Shown here: positions 46,532 to 56,469 of the stretch, in pieces
How positions within the stretch are numbered: the first letter of the stretch is position 1
Layout of the letters: every line of letters starts with the position of its first letter
Origin: Aldrovandia affinis
Taxonomy: Eukaryota > Chordata > Actinopteri > Notacanthiformes > Halosauridae
NCBI GenBank assembly: GCA_029706075.1
Contig: JAINUG010000109.1
Location: 2,121,501-2,185,500, forward strand
DNA length: 64,000 bases
Direction: 5' to 3'
Notes under the pieces: model-generated
Seen by the model: only the letters and a program-made list of their open reading frames with translations
Database searches by the model: none
Told to the model about the DNA's origin: nothing
Made by a program: the position numbers and the translations under genes

Positions 46532-46651
46532 TATGGAGTTTTGGTCTGGTTATCTGATACTTGAGGTTGGTCTGCTGCAGGCTTTACGAGTCATGGAGTC
46601 TCGGTCTGGTTATCCGATATTTGAGGTTGGTCTGCTCCAGGATTTATGAAG
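46532..46651 (+). repeat. 60-bp tandem duplication
   Basis: Two adjacent 60-base units share GGTCTGGTTATC.GATA.TTGAGGTTGGTCTGCT and a following CAGG.TTTA.GA. They differ at about eight positions. Confidence 0.85.
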
Positions 46652-46794
46652 CATTGAGTGTGTTTGATGGAGCTGATGCCTCGGTTATGTTTCAGCTCGT
46701 CTGGTGCTGCTCGGTGGAGATTTACCTTCAGGCATAGATGTGGGCAGCTATGTGGAGGTTGCTGCTGGGCCACCCTGCCCACCCTGCCCTTTGA

Positions 46795-46838
46795 ACTGCA
46801 ATTGTATCAAAGGTGCTATATAAATAAAGTCATTGATT
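46795..46838 (+). repeat. LINE 3' tail
   Basis: TCAAAGGTGCTATATAAATA followed by AAGTCATTGATTA is the L2/Rex-like LINE tail in plus orientation. No coding part is recognisable upstream. A similar tail, AGCACTATATAAATACACTT, is near 47770, just before the ATT-rich tract. Confidence 0.55.
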
Positions 46839-47804
46839 ACATTTTCTATCCTTAAACACTGTTCCTGGATCAGTGCATACCTTTTTCTCTGCAATGGTTT
46901 GGTTCAGCATTAGGACAGGCCAAACTCATTCCGGATCAGCTGTTTGAGGCAGTACCCAGAGCCTGTTATTGCACATGTCCCCTTCTCCTCTTCTGCAAAT
47001 ATAATATATTTGTAGTTTTGTATTTTGGGGTTTTGCTGTTTTTTCTTCCAGCGGGATTATATTACACAGGAGCAGCCTGGATTCGTCTGTGTGTGTTCAT
47101 GCACCTTCAGCTCAATGTGACTAATTACATTGGTGTGCTCTTCTCCCGACATCAGGAGTTTCATTATCTCAAGCCTCATTGTTTAACTGTGACATAATTC
47201 AGGCTAGAGTGGGACAGGAAAAAGACACAATTCAATTAGAATAATATAGAAAGAGTGTTTCTTTTTTCTTCCCTAGGCAATCCCAGGTCTTGATGCATCA
47301 TGCCATGTTGAGGCTGCTTTTTCGTTCTGCTCATACATCTTATCTTAATCTATACTAAAAGACAGAGGCACGCGCCTGAAATAGATTGTGAGTCACACCC
47401 CCGGTTCCCTCTGTTTCTGAATGAAGCAACAAAATTGTCAGAGAAATGCATGATTTACATAAAAATGGTATTAGAATTTACATTCAAATGTGCTCATCAA
47501 TCCTCCATACATGACTGTCCTAATAGGGTGCAAAATGCATTATGCTCTCGCATGGCGTGATTCATCATTTGTGCATTATAAGTGCACATTTTAAGCACAA
47601 AAAGCTTGGAGATGAATACAGGAACTAAATAGCTAGACTGCTTTGCGGTCCATTTTCGTTCCCATTATACATTATTTTCCATGAAACAAGAATGGCTCAA
47701 TTTTAGCATGATGATTGCGATAAAGTCCCCCTCAGCAGTTGCTCTCATGTTTTGATGGCCTTACTGAGAAGCACTATATAAATACACTTCATTATTATTA
47801 GTAT

Positions 47805-47882
47805 GATTATGGTAATAATAATAGTAATAATAATAATAATAGTATTATTAATAATAATAATAATTATTATTATTATTGTAAT
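47805..47882. repeat. (AAT)n/(ATT)n tract
   Basis: Mixed AAT, AGT and ATT units after a LINE-tail-like AAGCACTATATAAATA. It probably expanded from the tail's own ATT units. Confidence 0.85.
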
Positions 47883-48121
47883 TGTTATTATGTCACTGCC
47901 TTTCTCCCATCTCTGCCCACTGCATTATTTATAACTATCATAGTCATTACCGTGTATCGTATTGCTGCTGTAATCCCAAACTATTTCAAGAGGTGATTTC
48001 TGATGACATTAAAATATAAATTCATAAATTCATAATTTTAGGGCTAATGGACATGACTGTGCGATATTCTCACATTATTGAGCTCACAAAAATATTGAGC
48101 TTAAGCTACGGTGTCCATTTC

Positions 48122-48312
48122 CAGAATCAATCAATCTAAATGTATTTGTGTAGGCCATTTCACATTTGTCACAAAATGCTTTACAGCAGACCCTGGCCTG
48201 AACACAAAAGCAAGCCTAGGGCAACAGTGGCCTTGGTGGAACAAATAGGAAGAAACCTTCGGAGGAACCAAATTCAAGAGGGGGAGCCCATCGTCCTACA
48301 ATGACCAACAGC
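48122..48312 (-). repeat. LINE/SINE-derived repeat with TTGATTGA-type tail
   Basis: AATCAATCAATCTAAATGTA, CACAAAATGCTTTACAGCAG, AGGGCAACAGTGGCC and GGGAGCCCATCGTCCT match a common fish repeat whose 3' tail is a TTGATTGA repeat on the opposite strand. Class assignment is tentative. Confidence 0.5.
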
Positions 48313-48499
48313 GGTCAATGCGTCAATATGTAATCATGATGCTAAAGAGACGCCCAGCCTTGTGTGATTCATATTGCAGCATAAGGCTGTGGTTACTGTT
48401 AGAACGGATGGGTCTGAAGCCAAAGTGAGCATGATCAGCAGCCTGGTAAAGAATACGGTCCCTTTTTATTTGCCCTTGTTGTGCACCCCTGGCCTAAAT

Positions 48500-48835
48500 G
48501 CCAGCTGATAGAGGCTCAGTTAAGGCACAGTTCTAGTGTGTGCATGGGCTCCGTGGTTCGGTGTTGGTCGTGCCAGTGACAGCTACGGCCAGCAGCTCTG
48601 CAGGGTGGCGTTTAATAAGCCGTAGCAGGACGTTCCATTACACCCCAGCGCCCCCTGCTGGTCGAAGAGGTGCCCACAGTGGACTGAGGAGGGGGGGAAA
48701 AAGCAACAGCTGACATCATCCGTTTTGGAGGAGAGCTTGTCTACACTCTCCCGAATTGACAGAGGGACATCAAGCATGAACCCACAAATTGGGCATTCCA
48801 AATGAGGAGAAATTAGGGGTTTAAAAACTTCTGTT
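48500..48835 (+). repeat. Dispersed repeat family D, copy 2
   Basis: Blocks CTCAGTTAAGGCACAGTTCT, GTGCCAGTGACAGCTACGGC, CCCCCTGCTGGTC, TTTTGGAGGAGAGCTTGTCT and GAATTGACAGAGG match copies at 32690 and 58965 in order. Confidence 0.6.
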
Positions 48836-49922
48836 AAATACAATGCTAACTAATGATTGGGTATGATACTTTTTTTTTTTAAGTAGTGGATGGATAGTAA
48901 GCAGGTAATAAATGGTTAATATAGTATGAACGTTTGATTGAAACCTCAGCAGCCTGCCCAGTTGTGAGTACATTGTTTGATGCAAACCAAGATACTTACA
49001 GTACTGTAGCAGGTATCAAAGCATTGTGTGTTAATTATAATGGATGAGGTGCTTGTGTGAATTTGCCATTATTTTTCGCTTTTGCCAACCACTATCCCTA
49101 AATTAAATCAAATACAATTTAATATTGTTTAATATGCTAAGAAATAAAATACTTATAAAGTTAAATATGATCAACATGCAATATACGTATAGCCTAAATT
49201 ACTTCAATAAAGGTTCCAGTAGTAACATTTATATGTCAGATGTAAGTAACTTCCTCTGGTTATGGATGTTTGAGCACTTAGATATAATGTTTTTTGTCAG
49301 GGGTCTGTAATTACGGACCTCCTGCACTGTTTACACATTGCAAAAGACTAAAATCATTGGTCATCTTTTTCCACAATGGCTATAGATGTGTATTGTTCTT
49401 CAATCACACTGGATGTCCCTTGTAATGGAATTCCTGTAATAACTATACTTTAGTTTTCATGGCTCATTGTAAATTGTTCACTAACCTCAGCCGTGAAAAA
49501 AACTGCTCTCGATCCGCACTTTCCTTTTCATTAAAAACATTAAATAAGATCTCTAAATCAACCGTGAAATGCCAGTGAAATCACCCGAGACCTGCGATGC
49601 ACAGCGGAATGATTTCTTTTGAGAAAGTGTGGGAAAAAAACAAACAATGAAAGTAGCAAACAGAAAACGAGTAAAAGAGTGGAGCCCCATTTGGGTGAAC
49701 ACATTGCTTGCTAGGCTAGACAAAAACATGATTCAACTAATTCCAAATAAAATAAATTACATTTCACACAAAAAACTGCCAAAATAAAGGAAACACTTGA
49801 GTAAATGAAGGGTTGAACGGGTGGCTCTGTTATGGTGTGGGGTGCATTTTCCAGGCATGGTTTAGGTCCACTCAACCCCTTAGGGGGCAGGGTAAACACC
49901 AATAAATACAAAGCCATTCTGA

Positions 49923-50213
49923 GTGATCGCCTTCAAACCTGATGAGAGTGGTCTCTTCCACGTTGACAATGCCCCCATCCACAGGGCACAAGTGGTCACT
50001 GAATGGTTTGATGAGCATAAAAACGATATAAACCATATGCCATGGCTGTCTCAGTCACCAAATCTCAACCCAGTTGAACACTTATGGGGGACTCTGGAGC
50101 AGCGCCATCTGCCATCAAAAAAACTACAAATGATGGAACTTCTCATGCATGAATGCTGTTGCATCCCTCCAATAGAGTTCCAGGCATGTAGAATCTATGC
50201 CACGGTGCATTGA
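49923..50213 (+). pseudogene. Tc1-type transposase, C-terminal fragment
   Basis: SGLFHVDNAPIHRAQVVTEW, then SPNLNPVEHLWG, is the second half of a Tc1 DDE domain. From the Asp (49965) to the Glu (50076) I count 36 residues between, again DD36E. The LNP loop reads SPNLN rather than the usual SPDLN. The first catalytic Asp and the DNA-binding half are absent. Confidence 0.85.
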
Positions 50214-50256
50214 AGCTATTCTGTTGGCTCGTGGTGGCCCACTGCGCTATTAAGAT

Positions 50257-51668
50257 TGTGGTGTCCCTAGGGGTTGGGCGACACTCATGGGCCTTGCAGA
50301 GGATGTAGGCAAGTTAAATAACCTGGAAGAGGCAGTATTAAAAACAAAATAATGGTTTATTAACCAAACGTTGACAAAAACACAAAACAAAGGGCGGGGT
50401 ATTCATGGAATTCAAACACAATGTCCACAATCCTACTCATCGTCGTTATCTGTAATCCAATATCCAAGTTCAGTTCAGTTCCGTAATCCAGTCCAGTAGT
50501 CTGTACACAAAGGGGGGACTCTCTCTCAAACTCTCTCTTGCACTCACTCTCCACAACACTCTACACTACTATAACACACCACCCTACCCCCATTTCCTTG
50601 GGCCGCCCCTTTGGCTGCCACACACCCTCCTCCTCAGCTCTGACCTAGGGAGGGCTGAGTGGCCTATGTCCAACGGCCACCAGGAGAGCCCCCCTCTCCA
50701 GGTCCACTCCCTTGAGGGAGCGTCGGTGTGCTTTTGTCAGGTGCTCGGGCCCCTCTGCCTCCAGCCAAAACTCCATGCCTGGATCCACTGTCCAGTTCTC
50801 TGGGTCCTCCCAGCCAACTTCTTCCCTCCTGGAACACTCCTTAGGTTGGTGGCCATATTCCATACAGTATATACACCAAGGGGCTCCATTTTTTGCCAGT
50901 TGGGCCTGCTCCTGGTACCAAGCTTCCATGTTGGTACCCACTGTCCAGTCCTCTTCCACCATGGAGTCTTTTCTTTAAAAAAATAAAAAATTAAAAACCA
51001 AAAACAAATTCTGCTCAGTTGCACTACCTCCTCATGCCTATAGGTGATGCCCTCTGCCCGCATTCTCCACCATATGTGGCGTCCTTAGGGGTTGTACGAC
51101 ACTCACGGACCTTGCAGAGCGTGTAGGCAAGTTAAATAACCTGGAGGAGGCAGTATTAAAAACAAAACAATGGTTTATTAACCAAATCTTGACAAAAACA
51201 GAAAACAAAGGGCGGGGTATTCGGGGAATTCAAACACAAAGTCCTCAATCCTACTCGTCGTCATTGTCCGTAATCCAATATCCAAGTCCAGTTCAGTTCC
51301 GTAATCCAATCCAGTAGTCGGTACACATAGGGGGGTCCTAAAAACAATCCAAGTCAAAACACTATAAACAATCCAAAATACTTCTCTCAAACTCTCTCTC
51401 GCACTCACTCTCGCACTCACTCTCGCACTCACTCTCGCACTCACTCTCGCACTCCACTACTACAACACACCACCCTACTCCTTCACCGTGTGATAGGAGC
51501 TGGCCCCTTAAATAGGCCTCCAAATGGCCTTCAGCTGTTCGTTAGTCCCAATCACTTGACTCCGTTCAGGTGTGGGACTGCTGGGAAATGTAGTTTTCGG
51601 CTCCAGTGGCTCCAATGCGTTGAAGGGCCAGGCAGCCATTTCCTTGGGCCACCCCTTGGGCTGCCACA
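50257..51668 (-). mobile_element. LTR retrotransposon fossil with two LTRs and a gag scrap
   Basis: Two direct repeats with TGTGG...CCACA ends (50257-50622 and 51075-51668) flank about 450 bases. AGAT occurs directly outside both ends (50253-50256 and 51669-51672), a 4-bp target duplication. In minus orientation a purine-rich GGAGGAGGGTG tract precedes the left LTR and TGGTGGAGAATGCGGGCA, possibly the primer site, follows the right one. The only coding trace is a short gag-like piece with a CCHC zinc knuckle (CIYCMEYGHQPKEC). There is no pol. By eye the LTRs are about 90% alike over the first 100 aligned bases. A broken, non-autonomous, Ty3/gypsy-like copy; a solo LTR of the family is at 54174. 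Confidence 0.85.
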
Positions 51669-51794
51669 AGATACTTTATGTATGTGTTTCCTTTATGTTG
51701 GCAGTTACTGTACCTGTACCAGACAATAGTAGTCCAGTTGCTCCGGAACTGGGTCAGAACCCACTGATGATTATGCTTTTACTCCTTTTTCTCC

Positions 51795-51905
51795 CAATCA
51801 TATTCTAAAACTCGCTCACTGCAAACTCTGCTGTCAATTTGGGAGAGCGTAGACAAGCACGCGCTGTCCTCCAAAACACGTGATGTCAGCCGCCACTTAT
51901 TTTCA
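51795..51905 (-). repeat. Dispersed repeat family D-like fragment, minus strand
   Basis: On the minus strand it contains GACATCACGTGTTTTGGAGG, ACGCTCTCCCAAATTGACAG and a TGATTGGGAGAAAA end, matching the 3' half of the copy at 58965. Confidence 0.5.
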
Positions 51906-51944
51906 CACCACAATCTACAAGTTAAGCTTGCACAGACATAAGTC

Positions 51945-52160
51945 CACACAGTGCCTTAACAGGACCATGGGGCTCCCCCACACAATAGAAGAGTGCCTTA
52001 ACAGGATGCAGACTGTGGGCTCATCCACGCAGTAGAACAGTGCCTTAAAAGGATGCAGAATGTAGGGCTCATCCACACGCTGGAACAATGCCTTAACAGC
52101 ATGCAGACCATGGGGCTCATCCACACACTAGAACTGTGCCGTAACAGCATGAGTCACCCA
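51945..52160 (+). repeat. ~48-bp tandem repeat, about four units
   Basis: Units of the form AGTGCCTTAACAGGATGCAG + A.TGTGGGCTCATCCACAC + .AGTAGAAC repeat four times with 10-20% differences, then a partial fifth. The unit is the reverse complement of the start of family D (TTAAGGCACTGTTCTAGTGT, GTGGATGAGCCC at 32710-32745), so a piece of a dispersed repeat was amplified here. It sits about 250 bases before exon 4. Confidence 0.8.
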
Positions 52161-52408
52161 GCACCCCCTCTTTGCATGCATTTTCAAGAGGTGTGGGTGG
52201 GTCATAGAAAACATATTGGCTCATTCACCCAATAGCTCCTTCGTGGGCTTGTTGTAATAGATAATACATTTTAAATTGGCTGTATTGGGAGTTCCCCTGT
52301 CCAAGCCACAGACCTTAAGAAAGAAGAGCCATTAACATGTTCCATCAGCTAACAGACCCTATTAAAGTAGACTTCCTTTCTGTGTGTCCCCCCCCCCTCC
52401 CTCTACAG

Positions 52409-52617
52409 GGCTGGAGAAGAATGGAGGTCCGGGAGTGTCAGAGGGGCCCAGTAAATGCCTGCCCTGCAGGGAGGGATGTGCCTATTGTCTTGACGACACG
52501 CCCTGCTATGCCCAAGAGGACAGCTCCCTGCGCATGGCAGTCATCTCCTTCCAGTCCCTCTGCATGCTGGGAGATCTTGTCTGTATGGTGGTGGCCTACC
52601 ATTTCCGCAGAAACAAG
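52409..52617 (+). CDS. gpr158: gpr158 exon 4: stalk end and TM1
   Basis: This 209-bp exon encodes the rest of codon 365 and residues 366-434 (phase 1 in, phase 0 out). Acceptor CTCTACAG/GG, donor AACAAG/GTGAGT. CLPCREGCAYCLDDTPC gives the conserved Cys cluster (C381, C384, C388, C391, C397) that caps the stalk, followed by QEDSSLRMAVISFQ and a hydrophobic helix of about residues 405-428 (TM1) closed by the basic HFRRNK. Human GPR158 reads CLPCREGCPFCADDSPC at this point. The spacer before the Cys cluster is about ten residues shorter than in human. Confidence 0.96.
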
Positions 52618-52797
52618 GTGAGTTTCAAACACGCTTACAGCAAAAATGGACGCACACACACATACACATACGCACACGCACACGTACATGCACACACATG
52701 CACACACACAGTGGATTCAAAGCTAGCTTCATTGCAGAACACACTGTATGGACTATACCAACAGGTCTGCTGGGTTTTCTTCGCACCTTCAGTGAGC

Positions 52798-53005
52798 TAC
52801 AGATAACTGCCAAAATAAAAGCAACACTTAGGAAATGAGGGATCCTTTAAGTGGTGAAGTACCGCGAGAGTAGTATAGGGATAGGCCCGGCTCTCCCCTT
52901 TACAATGACCCCCCCTTCCCCCCAGCTGTCTCCTAGCCTGGGCCAGGGCCATTTGAGTGTCCCCCTGGGATACCAAAGTGTTCCTTTTTTTGTAAGTTAC
53001 CTGTA
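52798..53005. mobile_element. MITE of the 'ACAGGTAACTGCC' family
   Basis: Left end TACAGATAACTGCCAAAATA, right end TTGTAAGTTACCTGTA, between TA dinucleotides, with the same GC-rich interior (CTCCTAGCCTGGGCCAGGGC) as the copy at 21483. Confidence 0.82.
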
Positions 53006-53408
53006 GCTGTGAAATAAAACTGCTTTAATCAATCAATCAAGTGATGAATAGCATTGAAAACCAGCTGACACTGGGGCTGTCCTTACCCAAGATGGGGAAC
53101 ACCTAAATGCACAAATGTAAGCAGGCAATATTCCTGTGTTACTAGCACAATCCTTTACCTTAACTTCTGCAATTGATTAGGTTGTTATGAACATGTCAGA
53201 AAAAAGCTGCTTGAATGTGTTGAGACAGGGACAATTTATAGTTAGATTGAATTACAATAAAATGTTTTATAAGTGCCTTGTAGTATGCCTTCCTTTATAT
53301 TCCACTGTTTTCCTATTTTATGTTCTATAAATTGATTAATTAGTTGAATAACCTCTTCTGAAGACTTTGTGTTACTGTGAGAGTAAAGGAGAGAGCAACA
53401 TTACTAAC

Positions 53409-53695
53409 ATTTATGCAACACCATTCTTCCATGATAAATTCCATCATTTGGTGTTTTGTTAGTGGCAGTGGGAAACGTTGTGTCAGGCGCTGCTCCAGAA
53501 TCCCCCATAAGTGTTCAATTGGGTTGAGATCCGGTGACCAAGACGGTCATGGCATATAGTTTACATCGTTTTCATGCTCATCAAACCATTTAGTGACCAC
53601 TCGTGCCCTGTGGATGGGGGCATTTTCATTCTGGAAGAGACCACTCCCATCAGGTTAGAAATGCTTCACCTCAGGATGAAGGTGATCACTCACTA
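53409..53695 (-). mobile_element. Tc1/mariner remnant, minus strand
   Basis: Plus-strand landmarks GTGTTCAATTGGGTTGAGAT, CATGGCATATAGTTTACATC and CACTCGTGCCCTGTGGATGG are the reverse of the catalytic-half coding sequence of the family at 49772. Both ends are missing. Confidence 0.78.
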
Positions 53696-53867
53696 GATCA
53701 GCGCGACAGGCCCTGACAGATTGAACCCGAGTAGATGGGCTCATTTACAACAGTTGCACAATAAAGCACTTGTGACAAAACTGACATACTGTAAATGTTA
53801 TTTTTTGTCTTTTTTTATTCTATTAGATAATTCTTTTTGATCAACACTTTTATATTACATTTTTCAG

Positions 53868-53936
53868 AGAATCAGAGCGTCGGGTTTGGTTCTTCTGGAA
53901 GCGATTCTGTTTGGAGCGTTGCTGCTGTACTTCCCG
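53868..53936 (+). CDS. gpr158: gpr158 exon 5: most of TM2
   Basis: This 69-bp exon encodes 23 residues (435-457), RIRASGLVLLEAILFGALLL/YFP, in phase 0 on both sides. Acceptor ATTTTTCAG/A, donor CCG/GTAAGT. It matches human SIRASGLILLETILFGSLLLYFP, the first intracellular loop and TM2. In human the next residues are VVILYF, which should start exon 6; I cannot find that sequence before position 64000. Confidence 0.95.
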
Positions 53937-54049
53937 GTAAGTCTGTACCTCTGTCTTATCTGAACTGCCCGTGCCTCTTGGGAGAACACACCCGTTTAGC
54001 ACTGGGCGTACAAAGTGGCTGCCGTGTATCAAACGTTGGTGGTGGTTGA

Positions 54050-54115
54050 GACAAGCTTCACTGTGAAGTGCTTTGAGATTGGGAAAGACACTATGTAAAT
54101 GTAATCCTTTCTTCT
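54050..54115 (+). repeat. LINE 3' tail
   Basis: GTGAAGTGCTTTGAGATTGG followed by GAAAGACACTATGTAAATGT is an L2/Rex-like LINE tail in plus orientation, without recognisable coding part. Confidence 0.45.
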
Positions 54116-54173
54116 TTTTGTTCTTCTTCATGATAATCATAATTGTATATATATATATACTGTATATGTGTGT

Positions 54174-54710
54174 TGTGGTGTCCCTTGGGGTTGGACGACA
54201 CTCACAGACCTTTGCAGAGGGCTTAGGCAGTTAAATAACCCGGAGGCAGTCAGTCATATAAACAAAACGATAATTTATTAAACAAATTCTGACAAACACA
54301 AAAAGGGTGGGGTATTCAGGGGGAATTCAAACACATAAAGTCCACAATCCTTATATTTGTCGTTATCCGTGATCCGTAGTCCAAGTTCAATCCAGCTCCT
54401 CAATCCAGTCCAAAAGTTGGTACACAAGCGGGGTCCTCAAAACAATCCTTTCCAAAACACAATCAGCAATTCCAAAACACAATCAGCAATCCCAAAACAC
54501 TCTCCAAAACCACCAACCTACTCCCTCCCAGTGTGACACACAAGAGTCCTTTAAATGGCCTCCAAATGGCCTTCAGCTGTCCGAAGTCCCAATTGCTTGA
54601 CTTCATTCAGGTGCGGGACTGCGGACTGCTGGGAAATGTAGTCTCCAGTGGCTCCAATGTGTTGAAGGTCCAGGCAGCCATTTCCTTGGGCAGCCCCTTG
54701 GGCTGCGACA
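54174..54710. mobile_element. Solo LTR of the family nested at 50257
   Basis: A 537-bp block TGTGGTGTCCCTTGG...GGCTGCGACA aligns along most of its length with the LTRs at 50257 and 51075 (e.g. GGGTGGGGTATTCAGGG, CTCCAAATGGCCTTCAGCTG, CCAGGCAGCCATTTCCTTGG). Near-matching GTGT/GTGC flanks fit a 4-bp target duplication. No internal region is present, so this is a solo LTR left by recombination. Confidence 0.82.
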
Positions 54711-55825
54711 GTGCATATATATAATAAAAACAGGAACACCTCTTGTCATTGTTTCCATAATGAAACATATGACTGCATACTATCCCCTGCACACATGGCA
54801 GTTTACATTGCGATTAGCTGGCAGGAAGGAGTCGCTTCCCAAAGCAAACAATGACATTTCTCAAGTCAAATTTCCAGCTGGCTTGTGAGCCATCCAATTT
54901 TCTGTTCAAAATATTATGCTGAGTGTCACGGTAAACAGCCAACAGACATTTTCCTTTTGACTTAGAAATAAATGTGCATTGTGAAACGTCGGATTGTGTC
55001 ACTTTCTAACTAATGGGGGAAAAAATTAAGGAAAGAAAATCTGCACTCATTTTGTCTCCCACTTCTCTTCAATTTATACAAAACTGATCCTAGATCAGGG
55101 CCCATATTCATAAAGCATCTAAGAGTAGGAGTACTGATCTAGGATCAGGCTTTCCCGGTCTACAACCTAACCATATCCATTATGATCGGAAAGGCAAAAC
55201 TCTACTCTTCTCTTCAGTTCTACAGATGGATATCATTTTTACTTAATTGTTCTTTGATCCAAATGTAGACCTCACACATCTGTACCTTGTACCTAACTCC
55301 GGACCACCTATAGCTAGGGCCTAGAGAAAATGTATTTCAGTCCTCCACCACCAAAGGGTCCATGGAGCCTCTATTTCAAATGTACTTTTTCCTTTACCAT
55401 TTCAAGCCATGTGTCAAACAATCATTCAATTAATTCAGCAATCTTTATAGCTGATAATTCAATTACAACTTAAACAGGCACATGAGAATAATGGCAGTGC
55501 AATATTTATATTACATGTCGGACAGTGTATAAGTGTAGTGTGTACGACAATGTTGCAATAAATTAAAATGTCCAAAAAGAAGACATAAATTGTTTTTTTT
55601 GAGGACATGAGAGATGGTTTAAGATGAGTGACCTGCTCTATAGTTAAAAATATTGTAAGGAAAAAATAAACAAGCTTCTCGCTGAAGGGAGAAGTAAATA
55701 AAAACAGGAGCAGCTGTGAAACGCATTTAAGGAAAGGAAAGTCCAATGTAATAACACTTTTCTAGACATCTAGGCATTCTTAACAACTGACAAGTAATGT
55801 TTAACCTTGGGAAATATTTTCCAGC

Positions 55826-56264
55826 AGAATTGATCTAAAGGGATCTCCTGCATGATCTAGTGGTAAGAGCGTTCGACGCTAGCTAAGGCAACTGGGGTTC
55901 AGTTCCACTGGTCACGCCAGTTTCGGCTCTGGCCCGGAATGCCACTAGGCATAGTGACTAGAGGGTGGCAGTTGGCTGTTCGCCCCTGGGGGAGGGATAA
56001 AAGCTGAAGGAAAGACTCACTCCATATATGAGTGGTTGTGCGTCGGTGACAGGCTTCAGCCTAGGCGGGCACTGGCTCAATGGAGGAAATGCAGCGCTCG
56101 CTACTGGCCGGACTATGGCAGCAAGTTCTCATACGAGGGGAGGGGATAATTGGCATGAAAAAAGAGAGAGGGAATTGGATACTAAAACTAGTGTGGAAAG
56201 AATGAGGGGGAAACAGCAAAAATAATAAAGAAAGAAAAAAAAAAAAAAAAGAATTGATCTAAAG
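55826..56264 (+). mobile_element. tRNA-derived SINE with 15-bp target duplication
   Basis: The body (55841-56249) opens with a tRNA-like head (GATCTAGTGGTAAGAGCGTT; GGGGTTCAGTTCCAC), has an internal region with CAGGCTTCAGCCTAGGCGGG, and ends AATTGGATACTAAA... and a poly-A run. AGAATTGATCTAAAG flanks it perfectly at 55826-55840 and 56250-56264, so the insertion is probably young. It shares the AATTGGATACTAAA tail with 23715-24072. Confidence 0.92.
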
Positions 56265-56469
56265 ACATTTGTGTTGTTCATCATTTTGAAGCTCAGAGTG
56301 ACAGTACTCGAATAGAATAGAATAGAATGAAATGAGAGGTTGTCAACATTCCAGACTGCAAACTTGTGCACTTCGTTAGATGTTTTAATACATTTATGTT
56401 TTATTCTGCGTGTGCTGTGGACCTGCGGTGTCAATTTTCAATATGCCTTCATCCTCGTGATTGACCCCT

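Larger units (their letters stand above)
49772..51712 (+). mobile_element. Tc1/mariner element carrying a nested LTR fossil
   Basis: The left end (ACTGCCAAAATAAAGGAAAC) and right end (TTTCCTTTATGTTGGCAGTT) are the inverted ends of this Tc1 family. A catalytic-half fragment lies at 49923-50213 on the plus strand. The sequence stops at 50256 within CGCTATTAAGAT and resumes after an LTR element at 51669 with AGATACTTTATG, so the LTR element inserted into an already resident Tc1 copy. Confidence 0.88.
43144..52408 (+). other. gpr158: gpr158 intron 3
   Basis: A 9.3-kb phase 1 intron, GTAAGT...CTCTACAG, whose last 30 bases include a run of about 12 C in the pyrimidine tract. Apart from listed repeats, nothing is assignable in about 43460-44370, 44970-45170, 46840-47800, 47885-48120, 48840-49770 and 52165-52380. 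A short CA tract is at 43424-43452. Confidence 0.85.
52618..53867 (+). other. gpr158: gpr158 intron 4
   Basis: A short 1.25-kb phase 0 intron, GTGAGT...TTTTTCAG. A CA-rich tract begins only about 35 bases after the donor (52655-52712). It also contains a MITE, a TCAATCAATCAA tail at about 53025-53041 and a Tc1 remnant. The rest (53045-53400 and 53700-53867) shows nothing else. Confidence 0.9.

Noticed and set aside
50645-50962. 105-codon minus-strand frame as a host zinc-knuckle gene
   Set aside because: It lies between two LTRs with TG...CA ends and a target duplication, so it is part of an LTR-element fossil.
6219-53936. Assignment to the paralogue gpr179
   Set aside because: Exon structure is shared, but the peptide blocks around ITFSTDSL, EWF, VDIDQCSS.GWF and CLPCREGC fit GPR158 much better than GPR179 as I recall them.
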